Assembly (NCBI RefSeq): GCF_000189635.1
Contig: NW_002476418.1
Span: 558,001 to 622,000, forward strand
From: Tetrahymena thermophila SB210
Taxonomy: Eukaryota > Ciliophora > Oligohymenophorea > Hymenostomatida > Tetrahymenidae
Direction of reading: 5' to 3'
Length of the DNA: 64,000 nt
Shown: positions 62,020 through 64,000 of the stretch, one piece after another
Position numbering within the stretch: position 1 is the first letter of the stretch
How the letters are laid out: the number at the start of each line of letters is the position of its first letter
Translations under genes and position numbers: made by a program
Notes under the pieces: generated by a model
The model's database searches: none
What the model was told of the DNA's origin: nothing
Seen by the model: only the letters and a program-made list of their open reading frames with translations

Positions 62020-64000
62020 ATGATAAAGGGAAAGCTACCCTCAATAAAAAGGTTCTTCGATTAAGATCCCAGCCTTGTTTCTATATCTATCCCTATTACT
62101 TATAACGATAAAAGGTTGATTGCATATAGAAATAAATATTGCAAAAAGCCTGAATGCATTTATGATAAATTACAAATTTTAGATAAGCAGAAAAAAGCAA
62201 CTTAAACATAAACCCAAATTCCAGAAATAGATGATATGACATTTTGGTGTAACATATGCTTAAATACAATCGATCCAAAGGAGTTTTTACCAGATGAAGA
62301 ACTATAAAGGATTATTGATAATACTTGGAATCAAATTGATGAGTTAAATAAGAACCCAAACACAAAAATAAATTGCAAAAGAGTTTAATTGTTTAGAGAT
62401 GGTTCGTGGGAACCTATTTTTGTATAAAATAGAGAAGGGAGAATAGTACGCAAAAATCAAACTGTAATAAACAAGGCAATAGTGTTACCATAATTAGAAA
62501 ACTGAAGCAGTGAAGAGTTTAAATTTCTCTATGAAACATACCTTAATGAAGCAGCAATCAAGTAACCAGATTATGATGAATTAGTTAGTTTCTCTCTCTT
62601 TCCTCATCCCATTCGACCTGATCAAGGGTTAAGAGAACTTAATGCTTATTTTAAACTGAGCACAATTCATTCTCTTACAAAGCAATACAAAATGGAGATT
62701 TATCATGGAGTAAATAATATAGTGAAAATAGGAAAAGACCTTATGAGAACATACTTAAAATATCTAGAAAATTAAAGCTACGTAACTTCAAAAACTGGAA
62801 GAAGATATTATGTCATAGGTAATTAAAATAAAATACTTTATGTATTTATTTCTGATAAAAAACGTAGGGTGTGAAGTGATGATAAATGAAAATAAATCGA
62901 AGGTTGAAAAATATAAGTACTTCTTTTTTGATAAAGGAGAAGTTATTCAGTAGTACAGATTGAAAGACTATGACGATTTGATCTTGCTTTTTAAGTTTGA
63001 TAATTAGTGGTTTGTTACTCTATGGAAAATACATGAAAATGAAATCTACTTAATAGATTATAAAACAAATTCAGAGGATAAATTTGGAAATGTAATTCAG
63101 ATTGTTAAAGATTTTCACAAGAAATTTTTTGATTTTTAAATCCCTGGGAAAGGTATCATTATTTTGCCTGATAACTTTAGCTATAAAGTGCAGGAATCAA
63201 AGAATGACGATTGTGGAGATTTGTGTATGGCTTTTCTCTATTTTTATATTATAGGTAGTCTTATTATTGAAATCAAACTCACTCCTCCTAAGAGAGCTAA
63301 TTTTGCTATTTCTTTTGGATGGCTTCTGCTCAAAATATATCACGAGTAAGAGTACAATTTCAAAAAAAACATTAATAAACCTCAAACGATGCTGCTTTAA
63401 ATTAGTAAACACGCTCCTTCTTCTTAGAGCAACTTAGAAGAGGAAATTTAATAAAGAGACTTGCAAGAACTGTAAGAAGGATTCGGATTTAGGGAGATAT
63501 TTATGGGAGATGGAATAAATAAACTTCCTAAAAATGAAATAGGTAATACGGAAAATAAGGTAATAAGAAAAACTCCTATTCCGAACATAGAAGATTATCC
63601 TGTTTCTGAGGAAACTTTAGAGATGAATGATCAATCAGAAGAAGAATTTAGAAAAAAAATTATTTTTGTAGCATCATAGAAAGATCGTGAGGAGTTGGAT
63701 GAGAATTATAAAAGACAAAGTGCAAAAAATTATTAAACAAAATAAATTCTTAATTCGTTCGAAATAGAGCCATATAAATTCAACAATAGGAGTACTGCTT
63801 AAGATTAAATTATTTAAGAAAAGCGTATTTAAATTTATTTTTTTAATTTAGTTGAATGAAAATCAATAATTTTGTAATATTATTTAAAAGCTGCTTTTAA
63901 CTAACAAGAAAGGAGATCTGCAAACAATAAATTAAACTAAGATTCCTTTTAGCTTAAACCTGAAAGTATTTGGTAACACCTTTCGTCTTAGCCTGATCAG
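62020..64000 (+). CDS. SP-RING and Ulp1-like protein, 3' partial
   Basis: Runs off the window. Exons as read are 62020-62818, 62868-63824 and 63891 onward. Residues 20-140 resemble the SP-RING of PIAS/Siz SUMO E3 ligases: YRNKYCKKPECIY, then FWCNICLNTIDPKEFLPDEE, then LFRDGSWEPI, in the order C..C, C-x2-C, DGSW. The H and second C of the first half are not conserved. TGA 62503-62505 is in frame (codon 162), yet the same frame stays open beyond it for over 100 codons to a good donor. Exon 2 encodes a region like C48/Ulp1 cysteine proteases: NQWFVTLWKIHENEIYLIDY and VQESKNDDCGDLCMAF, with Asp and the DCG Cys present and Gln where the His of H-W is expected. A charged linker follows. The parts suggest a SUMO-pathway protein; activity is uncertain. 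The TGA may be a stop, a selenocysteine codon, inside an intron, or an error. Confidence 0.7.

Noticed and set aside
1-64000. tRNA, 5S rRNA, telomere and CRISPR signals
   Set aside because: I looked for B-box-like GGTTCRANTCC, C4A2/G4T2 runs and spaced direct repeats; none was convincing.

Overview
The window reads as macronuclear-type chromosome of an oligohymenophorean ciliate close to Tetrahymena; I cannot fix the species. Base composition is extremely AT-rich. Conserved proteins (a MYCBP homologue, mitochondrial p32, glutathione S-transferases, a leishmanolysin) read through in-frame TAA and TAG as glutamine and end only at TGA. Introns are short, AT-rich and GT...AG. No rRNA, tRNA, telomeric repeat, CRISPR array or intact mobile element was seen. 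Exon models below were built by hand from frame, splice signals and family similarity.

Layout. 1-4713 is gene-poor AT-rich DNA. 4714-5268 (+) is a four-exon MYCBP homologue and 5941-6851 (+) a membrane RING-H2 protein. 7918-14424 (-) is a large multi-exon gene: an M8 (leishmanolysin) domain, an EGF-like module, long cysteine-rich repeats and a C-terminal multi-span membrane domain. 16648-18818 (-) is a TPR protein, 19698-20929 (-) mitochondrial p32/MAM33, and 22380-24404 (+) a nine-exon protein with repeated D-I-x-G motifs.

25842-55739 is the core of the window: seven head-to-tail paralogous genes (called A to G here) for six-transmembrane channels of the cyclic-nucleotide-gated type. They share intron positions, an exon 2 that is 302 nt in six copies and 299 nt in G, an unusual TTGSN-type pore, a degenerate cyclic-nucleotide-binding domain, a C-x2-C-x4-H-x4-C zinc-knuckle-like motif behind that domain, and a conserved C-terminal tail motif. 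A and B come from a recent duplication of about 4.5 kb. A has lost one base at a poly-A run, and the upstream regions of A and B differ by an inverted segment of about 75 bp.

56542-60881 (+) holds three tandem mu-like glutathione S-transferase genes, the third lacking the usual catalytic tyrosine. 62020 to the window end (+) is a partial gene joining a divergent SP-RING (SUMO E3 type) to a Ulp1/C48-like protease domain, with an in-frame TGA between them.

The genes do not form one pathway. The clear biological theme is local gene-family expansion (channels, GSTs) with sequence changes at functional residues: pore, HExxH glutamate, GST tyrosine and protease histidine.
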